Assembly (NCBI RefSeq): GCF_009017415.1
Contig: NC_092404.1
Span: forward strand, 310,001 to 374,000
Direction: 5' to 3'
DNA length: 64,000 nucleotides
Origin: Aspergillus flavus
Taxonomy: Eukaryota > Ascomycota > Eurotiomycetes > Eurotiales > Aspergillaceae
In this document: positions 44,276-53,455 of the stretch, piece by piece
How the letters are laid out: each line of letters opens with the position of its first letter
How positions within the stretch are numbered: position 1 is the first letter of the stretch
Position numbers and translations under genes: made by a program
The notes under the pieces: model-generated
Seen by the model: the letters and a program-made list of their open reading frames with translations, nothing else
Told to the model about the DNA's origin: nothing
The model's database searches: none

Positions 44276-45097
44276 ATGAGATTCTCCGCTATCTTCACCC
44301 TGGGTCTCGCCGGCACCGCCCTGGCCACCCCCCTCGTTGAGCGTGCTGGTTCCTCCCCCACCGACATCATCTCTGGCATCAGCGACAAGACCGATGCTCT
44401 CGACTCCGCCATCAAGGCTTACAACGGTGGTGACCCCTCCAAGGTTGAGTCCGCCTCCGCTGACTTGATCTCGACCATCACCAAGGGCACTGATGCCATC
44501 AAGAGCGGTGATGATATCAGCACCACCGATGCTCTTGCTCTGCCTGAGCCCGTCCAGGCTTTGACCAAGAAGGTCGAGCAGGCTATCGATGACATTATCG
44601 CCAAGAAGGACAAGTTCGTCGAGGCTGGCGCTGGCGGCAAGGTCAAGGACTCCCTGAACCAGCAGAAGTCCGCTGCCGATGGTCTCGCCTCTGCCATCAC
44701 CTCCAAGGTCCCTGAGTCTCTCAAGGAGATTGCCCAGAGCCTCTCCGCTGGTATCAGCACCGCTATCCAGAAGGGTGTCGATGCGTACAAGGACGTTTCC
44801 GACTCCGCCCCCTCTTCCAGCGCTGGCTCCTCCGCGAGCGCCACTGCCACCGGCAGCGCTTCTGAGACCGGCAGCGCCTCTACTACCGGTTCTGCCTCCG
44901 CCACCTCCAGCTCCGTGATCCCCACCTCCTCCGGTGCTGCCAGCTCCTCTGCTGCCCCCTCCGGCTCCAGCACCCCCACTGGCTCCGGCTCTGCCTCCGC
45001 CACCTCTCCTCCCTTGGCCACCGGTGCTGCCAACAAGGCCACCATCGGCTACTCCCTTGGTGCCGTCGCCATGGCCGCCATTGCCGTCGCTGTCTAA
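44276..45097 (+). CDS. HsbA / Mp1-type hydrophobic surface-binding, GPI-anchored wall galactomannoprotein
   Basis: An intronless 273-aa secreted wall protein of the HsbA family. A signal peptide with pro-region ending in ERA (MRFSAIFTLGLAGTALATPLVER) precedes an all-helical HsbA domain of about 160 residues (SPTDIISGISDKTDALDSAI to STAIQKGVDAYKDVSDSAP), which binds hydrophobic surfaces or lipids. A Ser/Thr/Ala-rich low-complexity linker of about 70 residues is likely O-mannosylated, and the C-terminus (ATGAANKATIGYSLGAVAMAAIAVAV) is a GPI signal. Codon use is strongly biased to C-ending codons, unlike neighbours, implying high expression. In A. oryzae, HsbA recruits cutinase to polyester; this paralogue differs by its long linker and GPI signal, resembling Mp1/Afmp antigens. 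Extensive antisense open frames here are by-products of codon bias. Confidence 0.9.
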   Translation: MRFSAIFTLGLAGTALATPLVERAGSSPTDIISGISDKTDALDSAIKAYNGGDPSKVESASADLISTITKGTDAIKSGDDISTTDALALPEPVQALTKKVEQAIDDIIAKKDKFVEAGAGGKVKDSLNQQKSAADGLASAITSKVPESLKEIAQSLSAGISTAIQKGVDAYKDVSDSAPSSSAGSSASATATGSASETGSASTTGSASATSSSVIPTSSGAASSSAAPSGSSTPTGSGSASATSPPLATGAANKATIGYSLGAVAMAAIAVAV

Positions 45098-45368
45098 GCG
45101 ATGAACCTCCATGGGATGATCCCATCGTCCTGCTACGACCTTTGACGATGGTGACGAAGACAAGCGCCATGACCGATTGGAACGATTAGGAACACAATGG
45201 GCTTGTTCTGTATATTTTATTCTGTCTTACCGAATTAATGTAACGGGCACTGCCTGTATATACCGCGTTTGAAATTTGCTATAGTCTAGTAATGGATTAT
45301 ATTTGCCAATTGATAGCTTTTTCTTGTAATATCTCAACTTGATAGAAGGACTGAGAAAAAAAAAAAAA

Positions 45369-45399
<31 letters not shown>

Positions 45400-45598
45400 A
45401 GACAGAGGAACCCTCCTCGGATGCACCCGAAACCAGACCCGGCGCGGGTTTAGCGTAGGAATAGATAACCCGCGGCTTGTTTTTAAACAAGAAATTTAAA
45501 TGTATGGTTCTGGACAAATAACCTGGAGAGGCGGTAGACGAACCTTTTATGTAGGTTTGGGATATAATGCCAAAAGTAGCAGCCGTATTTCAACACCA
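45098..45598. other. HsbA 3' flank with poly(A)-rich tract, upstream of tRNA
   Basis: 500 bp. At about 45355-45391 the plus strand has a nearly pure A tract (A12, G, A23). It may reflect replication slippage or an old retroposition scar. No coding sequence seen. Confidence 0.6.
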
Positions 45599-45682
45599 GC
45601 CGGGCTAGCTCAATCGGTAGAGCGTGAGACTCTTAGTCTTCACGGTATCTCAAGGTTGCGGGTTCGACCCCCGCGTTCGGCT
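45599..45682 (+). tRNA. tRNA-Lys: tRNA-Lys(CTT) with an 11-nt intron
   Basis: A full cloverleaf is visible. Acceptor arm GCCGGGC pairs with GTTCGGC (two G-U pairs), discriminator T. The A box is TAGCTCAATCGG, and the anticodon stem TGAGA/TCTCA encloses CTCTTA with anticodon CTT. The B box GGTTCGACCCC sits in the T arm (GCGGG/CCCGC). An 11-base insertion (GTCTTCACGGT) directly 3' to position 37 is the standard place for a tRNA intron. Removing it leaves 73 nt. CTTTTT within ten bases after the end is the Pol III terminator. Confidence 0.95.
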
Positions 45683-46310
45683 TGTCTTTTTGTTTTTTGA
45701 TATCTCACGTACTTTGCGGCTCTGGGTGATTTCCGCAGCTAACTGCCTGATTTTTTCGTGTTCATGTTCGATCAACTACGATGTATATGGTCAATACGTA
45801 CTATTTTTGGAGGCTCAAGTGTTTTCTTGTTCATTTTTATATTTTATTCATTCAAATTTATTTTGACACTGACGTTTGTGTTGTAGGTCTTGGACTGCTA
45901 ATATTCCTGCATATCAACCACGTAGATATATATATCCCTATCACTCTAGTTTCCGTTAATCACCTTCCCCATACGAAACAACCAGCGAGAGATGACAAGC
46001 ATGAAAGCGGACCTATTAGATTCACGGAGAAATTATCCTGTAGAATACTATGGGACCTTTAAAGCCCACTCCCATACTTCACACCTACTCGGTCGCGATC
46101 GAAGCCTTCTGAGGACTTTTTGTGATGCGACAAACCAGATATCGGCTCAATAAAGAGTTCTCTTCTTGTGATGGGCCTAACAACCGCAAATGGTATTTCT
46201 GCTCTCGTTGTTTCTGCGCTACAATGGAGCCAATACTTATCAAACTAGGATTGATAGGACGGACTTGACGCTAACAACCATGTAAGGGGTTAACTCCGGG
46301 GGAAATCAAT
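45683..46310. other. intergenic stretch after tRNA
   Basis: 630 bp, AT-rich, no recognised gene. The short frame at 45781-46062 has no recognisable motif. Confidence 0.5.
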
Positions 46311-47272
46311 CAATATTCAAACCATTTACTTTCCAAAAGCTGTTGTGCTGTCGGCCTATCCCTCCAATCTAGCTTCATCATCCCTGAAATGAATTCTTTG
46401 TCTTTCAGGGACACTTCACCTTCTGTTGTTCGGGAAAACGGAGTTGTTTGTGATTGAGGAATCTCATGCATCAGGAGCAGAATTGCATGCCAGTTTCTAG
46501 GCTTGCAATTTCCCCTTACTTCGCTGGGAAGGGGCCAAAATAGCGGAACTGTTGCTCCAGCACTTCTAGATTGAATTATTCGTGGTCATAAGGAATCGCA
46601 CGTGGCCGGAAAGATTAAAGCCCCCCCAATATATCAGGCTAATCAGCTGCAACAAAGTGTTAGGCCAGTTCCTTGAATTGAATATCTGCCGGACTTACCA
46701 CGGCCCCAAACGACCAAATATCTGTTGCTGTGTTCCATGGCGTTTCCATGATTACTTCAGGGCTCGACCACATAGCTGCTCCAACAGGGTGTACCGCTCC
46801 CAGCAAACTCACTGTCGGCTGTATCGCAGCCACCAAGGTCGCCGAGCTGGACTTGAGAAGAACCTGTTGTCGCCATCCTGGTAATTGACAAAGACATTGT
46901 CAAGCTTCACATCTGAAGGCCAAAGTTATCAGTGGAATGTCCGATGAGAATTCGAAACAACTTACCTGTATGCACGTATCCTTCTTTATGGATTACAGTT
47001 AATGCGTCCAGTATACATCTGGCAACATATTTCAGTTCTTCTCGATTAAGAGCTTTTTTGACCGAGAGATTTAGAAGGTGATCGTCAAGATGTTTTAAGA
47101 TGATGATAGGTGGTTCGGCGGGCTCTTGAATCTCCTCTATTAGTGGTCTTAAGTGAGTCGTTGAGTGTTGAAATCGAGTTAAAAAATCTCTCTCATTTGC
47201 GACACGGGGGTGTCCCTGGACTCCTTTGACCACAAACGTTCCCGCCGTTACCGACCAATGAGACGGATGCTA
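46311..47272 (-). pseudogene. broken serine/threonine protein-kinase-like gene
   Basis: Reading leftwards, the 5' exon encodes TFVVKGVQGHP.., FLTRFQHSTTHLRPLIEEI, PPIIILKHLDDHLL and ALTVIHKEGYVHT, then a good intron (about 46914-46967) leads to DVKLDNVFVNYQDGDNRF. This is a fungal kinase with an HTDVKLDN catalytic loop in place of HRDLKxxN. After that the frame breaks repeatedly: VQLGDLGG (+1 shift), VGAAMWSSPEVIMETPWNTA and DIWSFGAV after another shift, an intron, LISLIY, then RPRAIPYDHE, a TAA, FNLEVLEQQFRYFGPFPAK, a second TAA, and after a further shift KDKEFISGMMKLDWRDRP up to ESKWFEY and a stop at 46311. At least four frameshifts and two nonsense codons make this a pseudogene. The N-lobe start is also missing. 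Intact relatives form a sizeable family in Aspergillus genomes. Confidence 0.85.
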
Positions 47273-47332
47273 CGATATTCTGGGCATTCACGTCCTGGCG
47301 CTGATTGAAACGCTTAGACCTCCAGATATTCT

Positions 47333-47862
47333 ATGCCTAAGGAGATGGTGGATGATCCGACCCAGTATCGGGGCCCAGTCACATTAACGGAACGTTTCTT
47401 GTACCTCGTCAAAAAGGCTTACGAGGGCGGCGAGGCTATCAATACCATGAATGCTCTAGATTGGGTCGGTCCAGATAGAGCAGAGTCGATGAAGAAGACG
47501 ACGATTATGTCTCAATGGGCGAAGGGGGTGATGAAAGCATCGGTGAAATGAAGAAAAGCAAGGAAGACAAAGACAAGTACTCGGTTATGACCCGCAGCTC
47601 AACGAGAAGACAGGATGCTGAGTCGACACTCGAAGAGTTGCGGACTGGCACCGAACAACTTAGCATTGAAGGCCAATCTCATCCATACTCCAGTCTTGAA
47701 TGGAAACGTGGTTCAATATCTGTTTCCTTTGATGACTCAAAAAGCAAGTGGTACTATACTGCCCCAAGAAAGAGAGTATATATTCAGCTTCACGAAGACC
47801 CAGATGAAGGCGACATTTTCGTTATGAATAATCTCCGTCATCGCGCGAGGAAATATACATAA
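47333..47862 (+). pseudogene. possible frameshifted ORF, unknown protein
   Basis: Two overlapping frames look like one protein. The first (from ATG 47333) reads MPKEMVDDPTQYRGPVTL .. NALDWVGPDRAESMKKTTIM, then stops soon after a G5 run at about 47523-47527. The other frame, open across that point, continues GGDESIGEMKKSKEDKDKYS .. LHEDPDEGDIFVMNNLRHRA to a stop at 47862. A one- or two-base slip in the G run, or an unrecognised intron, would join them into about 170 aa. The product is hydrophilic, with no membrane segment or known motif. It is head to head with the kinase pseudogene, so it may belong to the same decayed block. Confidence 0.35.
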
Positions 47863-48011
47863 TATACTCTAGTTGATAGTATTCTTAAGTCCACTATAGA
47901 CTGTGATCTCTGGGCGGAAGTATATCACTCTTCCTTCACGATAACATAAGTATGATATCCTTTCTGAAAGTAGGGCTTGTTTTTCTCTCTGTTGTTTCTA
48001 TAGACCAATAC

Positions 48012-48048
<37 letters not shown>

Positions 48049-49076
48049 AAATTCTTAATCTAGCTTTTAATAGGCTGCCTTTGATGTACATCGAGTAAAT
48101 AAATATAAATATGACTTTCGTTCCCTTCAAACGATCTACAGCTAGTATAATATACGTTTAGATGGAACCTATTAGTACCAGCCCTAGAGTTTTATCGAAG
48201 ATTGTTGGTGAAAAGAGATTCAAATATGGAAGCCCGCAACTTCTGAACTGTTGAAGGAGGTCGCTTAGTGGAGATCAAAATGCGCGTAGAATTCAATTAT
48301 ATCGAGAACCTCCTTGAGGTTTATGCAGAGCGCCACCACAGTGTTCTTATTGCCATCTCCGAAGACATACTAGAGTTAGATGTCCTAATCCCCTTATCAG
48401 TCAGATTTTATCCTTTTATGAAAATGCAATGGTTTTGTTGTTCAAAGCCCTAGTATCTCACACGGAGATCGAACCGGAGCAGAGGTGTCCGGCCCGTTTA
48501 CGTGTCTGATTGGCTTGCTGAGTCTTATCAGGACATGTCAATTCGTCTGACACGACAGGCCACACCAGGTACAAACTTCATAGAGGTCATGACCTGCTTC
48601 TAGAAGGCATACTTGCTGCTCCCTATCGGACGATGAGGCTGAAGACGAGCAAGCTGAATCGGGATGCATGATGGAGATGTGGGGCCTCGCGAGGAAGAAT
48701 GGTTCGTAGTGGTGGAGCAGGACGAACACTCCCAGCCTACGGAATAGGCAACGTGATTTGATCGAGCTGCCAATCTGCTCAGCTTGCATGCCAAAGTACT
48801 CCCGAGTAAGTTAGCGTCTTGCCGCTCAATCGACGATGTGGGCTTAGGTGGGTCTCCATAGCAATGCAAGGAGGAAAACCTTTCCAAATCTCCGATTAGG
48901 ATCTCCTGTCTATTGGTGTTGGATGGGGCAATGCGGGCTTACTATTATTACTTTGGCCAGAGTTAAATTTTTGCCGAACTTGTCCTACCGAAACTCCTTC
49001 CCACTCAGCTTGGCTGCATTCTTAATATCCCAGCCCCTAAGAATTCATATCAGCGTCCGGTAGCAAACTTCTCCGC
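47863..49076. other. intergenic region with poly(T) tract, GT69 promoter at right
   Basis: 1.2 kb. An uninterrupted T run of about 33 bases sits at about 48014-48046. Otherwise AT-rich without recognised genes; the small frame at 48268-48453 lacks motifs. The promoter of the mannosyltransferase lies at the right end. Confidence 0.5.
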
Positions 49077-50456
49077 ATGTTCAGATCTCAGCATTCGAGG
49101 TCTGAGCATAAAATGTGGCCCGCTATTGACTCTCTTGGATTTAAAATGGATTGGAAATTCGCCCAGCGTCATGTATTACGACTTGCCGCTGCCACGGCTG
49201 CCCTCCTTTTGGTGGCGTTCCTCTACATTAATTTCAATGTGGGATCATCAACAATGGGGGAGGCTATCCGGGTAAATAACAAAACGCAGTCCTGTATAGA
49301 CTTCGACCCTGCAACTGTATCCGAGAAGCTGCATTCGACCATAAGGCTGAAGCAACACACCTACAATAACGCGGAGATTTCCGAGTTTGTGTGCAGTATT
49401 TTGAACCATGATATGAATCTCACCGCCAAGCTTGACTGCTCCGTGTCCATTGACTCCCGATATGAACATCTGCGGCCCTCACCATCCGGGAGCCCCCGGA
49501 TTCAATACTACTTCGCATTGGATCTCTACCAAGCTGTGCACATCATTCTCCCACTTATGGGCGCCATAATGGAGGCAATACGCTATCTGGGACCCGAGTA
49601 CTGTGCGCTCTCTATCGTGGAAGGCCGATCAACGGACGGTACATACGCTATTCTTGCCGGTCTAAAGACTGAGCTCGCCGCCATGGGTGTGCCCTACTTC
49701 CTTGTCCGAGACTACCTGGACCCCAAAGCTGGAGGCGAAAATCGCATCACGGCATTATCGCATCTCCGCAACCTCGCTCTTGAACCGTTACTGGAAGAGA
49801 GCAAGAGCAAACATAGCCGGCTTGTCTCCAAGCCCACGATTATTTTCGTGAATGATATCGTGATCTGCCCCGAAGATATCCTGGAATTAATACACCAGCG
49901 CGTGATACAGTCCGCATCAATGACCTGCGCTTTTGACTGGAACAAAAACGCCGGCAATTTCTACGACTCCTGGGTTTCGCGCTCGATGTCGGGCAATCTG
50001 TTCTTCGAAGTAACTCACGATGGCAGGCACTGGCTCGGTGACGACATGTTTTTTGACCATCCTGACAGTGCAGCCCGATGGGATCAAACTCTTCCGATAC
50101 AGGTTTATTCCTGCTGGGGTGGAATGGTCACTCTCGACGCGGAACCGTTTATCCGGGGAAGTATTGCATTTCGCAGCTCAGACAAAGAGGAGTGCTACAT
50201 GGGCGAGCCCATGACGCTCGCCAAAGACCTCTGGAAGCAGGGTAGGGGCCAGATCCTCGCCGTGCCTTCTGTGAATACTGGATACGAATACGACCAAGCG
50301 CGGGATGCAAAAGGACGGCGCGGGTACGTCCACGATATTGTCAATCACACTCAATACAACACAGAGGCGGAGCTAGTGAAATGGCAGAAGGCTCCTCCAC
50401 CCATGGTGAAATGCATGCCAGTGTTTGAACGGCAGTGGTGGACGACACCTGTTTGA
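49077..50456 (+). CDS. glycosyltransferase family 69 (CAP59/CMT1-like alpha-1,3-mannosyltransferase)
   Basis: An intronless type II Golgi membrane protein of the cryptococcal mannosyltransferase 1 / CAP59 family. Up to 459 aa from the ATG at 49077; in-frame ATGs at 49113 and 49146 give shorter cytosolic tails. One transmembrane anchor (LAAATAALLLVAFLYINFNV) near residues 36-55 precedes the lumenal domain. Family blocks: IRYLGPEYCALSIVEGRSTDGT, ITALSHLRNLALEPL, TIIFVNDIVICPEDILELI (nucleotide-sugar/metal region), MTCAFDWNKNAGNFYDSWVSR and CWGGMVTLDAEPF, and the end YVHDIVNHTQY. The length and blocks match PF11735-type enzymes, so activity is likely in glycan or glycolipid mannosylation, but the acceptor is unknown. 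Confidence 0.92.
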   Translation: MFRSQHSRSEHKMWPAIDSLGFKMDWKFAQRHVLRLAAATAALLLVAFLYINFNVGSSTMGEAIRVNNKTQSCIDFDPATVSEKLHSTIRLKQHTYNNAEISEFVCSILNHDMNLTAKLDCSVSIDSRYEHLRPSPSGSPRIQYYFALDLYQAVHIILPLMGAIMEAIRYLGPEYCALSIVEGRSTDGTYAILAGLKTELAAMGVPYFLVRDYLDPKAGGENRITALSHLRNLALEPLLEESKSKHSRLVSKPTIIFVNDIVICPEDILELIHQRVIQSASMTCAFDWNKNAGNFYDSWVSRSMSGNLFFEVTHDGRHWLGDDMFFDHPDSAARWDQTLPIQVYSCWGGMVTLDAEPFIRGSIAFRSSDKEECYMGEPMTLAKDLWKQGRGQILAVPSVNTGYEYDQARDAKGRRGYVHDIVNHTQYNTEAELVKWQKAPPPMVKCMPVFERQWWTTPV

Positions 50457-51529
50457 ATAAAAATTTTCTATATATACTGTATTTTGGAATACCCATTTGA
50501 TATCTGTGTCACGCTAGTTTTCATTAGTCTCCTATATAGATGGTAGAGGAAATTTCCTACCCCCTAGAGTGACTCTGAGCGTATTAGTTGCCCAGCTGCC
50601 TTGGAGATAGAGCGTAATACCAAGATTCTCCGGGTTTATATGTATTTGTGCATGACCCTCACTGAGAGTGGACTCAAATCTGATGAATTACCAAAAAGGG
50701 ATTAGTGCATCAACAACCATCAAATACTGGTCTAACGGTATTAAAGATACTGGAGCAAACTTGGAACCGACGCTCCGTGCCCTACCCACTATACGGAGAG
50801 CGAGCTTCGTACCCATGCCAAGGAAAGCGAAGGATGGAACGACGTGCAAGACTTTTGGGAGTCAGTCGCAAGTATCATTTCCAGGGATGGATGGACAACT
50901 AATGATCGTTATGGTAACGCTGTGGCCCTCTTCAAAGAGCTACGAGAAATAGGCCGGAAATCGATGGTAGGCAGGGAAGGAGAGGATTTCGAGGAGCAAC
51001 CACAGTGGGTTGAAGATACATGACTCGATAGTGGCCGACCTCGTATTTTTAGGTTCTTTTGCCCGACACTAGTTTACTCTGATATTGAGTTGCCGCGTGG
51101 CATAGCAGAGTAACCTTGGAGACGAGGCTTACGTTGGATACCAAGGTCTTGGCCTGCTTGACATCCATGGACCACGACCAAATCACAAAGAGAATCTCGG
51201 CAAGTAATCCGCTTGGCTGCATAAACGGGCAAAATACAATGCGATCTGATCGAGGTTTTCGGGCGATCGGCACGTATAATACTTATTGATTGAATACATA
51301 GCACCTGTTTATGGGTATAAGAAACAGGGTTTTCTATTCGGAATTCTGCCTTGCGATTTAAGCGATTACGAGCTCATCGCTTTTGCTTTAGCCTAACGCC
51401 CCCTCTCGCTGTTTTAATATCCAAGCATCTCTTTGCTAGCTATACTTCAATGATTATCTAGTCTCAACTCTTTGTTACCACACACTTTGCATTGAATTCA
51501 TGTGACTTTATAGAAATAAAGATCCATCG
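50457..51529. other. intergenic interval with an orphan coding remnant
   Basis: About 1.07 kb. Its left part is the GT69 3' region. The middle contains the remnant at 50790-51023 listed separately. The right 200 bp is the promoter and leader of the beta-lactamase-fold gene. A minus-strand open frame at 51049-51273 could be protein-like but has no supporting features. Confidence 0.45.
50790..51023 (+). pseudogene. orphan 3'-terminal coding fragment, family unknown
   Basis: In one frame the DNA reads SELRTHAKESEGWNDVQDFW .. ASIISRDGWTTNDRYGNAVA .. FKELREIGRKSM .. EEQPQWVEDT and ends at a TGA at 51021-51023. It reads like a genuine protein C-terminus: amphipathic helices, balanced composition, no stops for ~77 codons. 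There is no start codon in that frame nearby, and upstream segments switch frame. I take it as the surviving 3' end of a lost gene. Regulator-type C-termini look similar, but I cannot assign it. Confidence 0.4.
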
Positions 51530-53255
51530 ATGTATTGGCTTCCTACCCTACTCTACTTGGGGGCTCTCCCCAGTTGCATCGCCCGTCAAATTCCACGCGA
51601 TGACCACGATTCATCTCCCCTAAACGAGGGCTTCGAAAAGAAAGTCAACTGGGCCCTAAAACATTTCAGGATCCCTGGGCTCGCAATATCCGTAGTCCGC
51701 GGAGAGGATATCTTTGCCAAGGTTCGTATACACGTCGCGACGATATTGCTCGCCGTCTCTCACACAAAAACGTAGGGCTATGGTATATCTAATACGGAGA
51801 CAACCAAACCAGTTACAGAACACACTCTGTTCGAAGGAGCCAGCACAACCAAAGCATTCACAGCAGCAGCCATCTCCCTTCTCGTAGATGACGACAAGTA
51901 CCCCAATATCCAATGGACGACGCCAGTGCACGATATCCTCCCGGAGTTCGCTCTTGAAGACCCGTGGGCCACGACGCACGTCACACTCGAGGATATCCTA
52001 TCCCATCGCTCCGGTCTACCGCGCCATGACTGGATCGCCAATGCAAACCTCACAATCCAGGAAGTTATTTCCAAACTACGCTACGCGGCCTTAACAGCAC
52101 CCGTTCGCACAACATGGCAATACACGAACCTCTTGTACATGACAGCTGGCTATCTAATTGAGAAACAGACCGGTCAGGAACTGAAAGACTTCCTCCGCAC
52201 CCGGATCTGGGAACCTCTTAACATGACAGAGACCTATTTCACCCCAACGGACGCCCAAGAGGCAAATGAAGACATAGCTAATGGGTATTACGTCGGCTCT
52301 GACCACCAGTGTAAAGATGCAGGCTATCCATCCCCGAAGATCCTCCGTGGAGCATCGGGTGTCCTGTCCTCCGCGACAGACTACGCAAAATGGCTCCGCG
52401 CCATGATCCATCGCAGGCCACCTCTATCCCCGGCCGGACATGCCGCAGTCACAAGTGCACATAGCATTGTCCTCCCGACAGTGGTTCCACCCTTTTCATC
52501 ACCCAGTTTGTACGGATTCGGGTGGTTCCTACAATCGTATAAAGGTCACCCAGTGGTTCAACACACCGGCGCAATATATGGCTTCGGATCCATGGTCATC
52601 TTCCTACCAGACGTAGAGCTCGGCATCACCATCCTAGGGAATAACCTAATGTCCACGAATGCAGTTTCAAGTGTATTAGCTTACCACATAATCGACGAAG
52701 TCCTCAACATTCCAGAAGAAGACAGATTCGACTGGGCTAAAGAGTAACATCCCCTCCCCACCTTCTCCTCAAGTCATACCCTACATCCTACTCAGACCAT
52801 ACTAACAAAGTCCTAGAGCCGAAAAAGCCCTCAACGTCACAATCACCCCGGATCCACGAACCCTCTACCCAACAATCCCCAATCCACCCCTCCACCCACC
52901 TCTCCCTCTAACCAGCATCACGGGTTTATACACCCACCCAGCTTACCCAACCCTAAACTTCACAGAGAAATGCTCGCAGAAATCCATCATACCACCTCTA
53001 ACGAACGCCACAACAGTCCCAAGGCTTTGTATGTTTTTTGTAGATCCTGCCGAACTGCCGGAGTCGCTTATCATGGAGATCGTGCATGTCTCTGGCGATG
53101 ATTGGGTCTTTGGGTCTGAGTATGATGGGCTTGCGACGGCCACGAAAGTTCAGGTTAAGGCGGGACCTGATGGGTCGGTTGAACGGCTTGGGATTGAGGC
53201 GGATGGGGCTATGGCGGCTTTGGGGGAGAAGATTTGGTGGGATAAGAGTGATTGA
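51530..53255 (+). CDS. secreted beta-lactamase-fold serine hydrolase (class C / PBP-like esterase)
   Basis: A serine hydrolase of the beta-lactamase/transpeptidase-like family (PF00144 type), used in fungi as esterases or amidases. Three exons (51530-51721, 51776-52743, 52817-53255) sum to 1599 nt, 532 aa. The N-terminus is a signal peptide (MYWLPTLLYLGALPSCIARQ). Catalytic motifs: S-x-x-K in FEGASTTKAFTAAA, Y-x-N in WQYTNLLYMTAGYL, and HTG in VVQHTGAIYGFGS (replacing KTG). LEDILSHRSGLPRHD is a strongly conserved block. The last ~145 residues form a beta-rich domain (LYTHPAYPTLNFTEKC), as in the DUF3471-type C-terminus of related proteins. The third exon joins through GA|A at a CTAG acceptor. 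Substrate unknown; some relatives act on ester side chains or D-peptides. Confidence 0.9.
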
Positions 53256-53455
53256 TCTGGGTCTTTATTGTGTTGGTGGTTGTGTTTGGATAGGGTATGT
53301 TTGGAGGAGGGTAGATTGAATGAGTTTGAACATATGGAGAGGCAGGTCTCCGAGATTGGGGGGTATTGGGCATTAGTTGATTAATGTTTATTATTTCTGC
53401 TGGTATCAATAATACATAGAACTGGGTAAACTTGAAGGGCGAAGGTAAGAGTCAA

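Noticed and set aside
44255..45163. 302-codon open frame antisense to the HsbA-like gene
   Set aside because: Produced by extreme third-position C bias on the sense strand; composition is a Gly/Ala low-complexity shadow with no motif.
51049..51304. Minus-strand open frames before the beta-lactamase-fold gene
   Set aside because: Two overlapping frames with no motif and no start or splice logic; probably chance.
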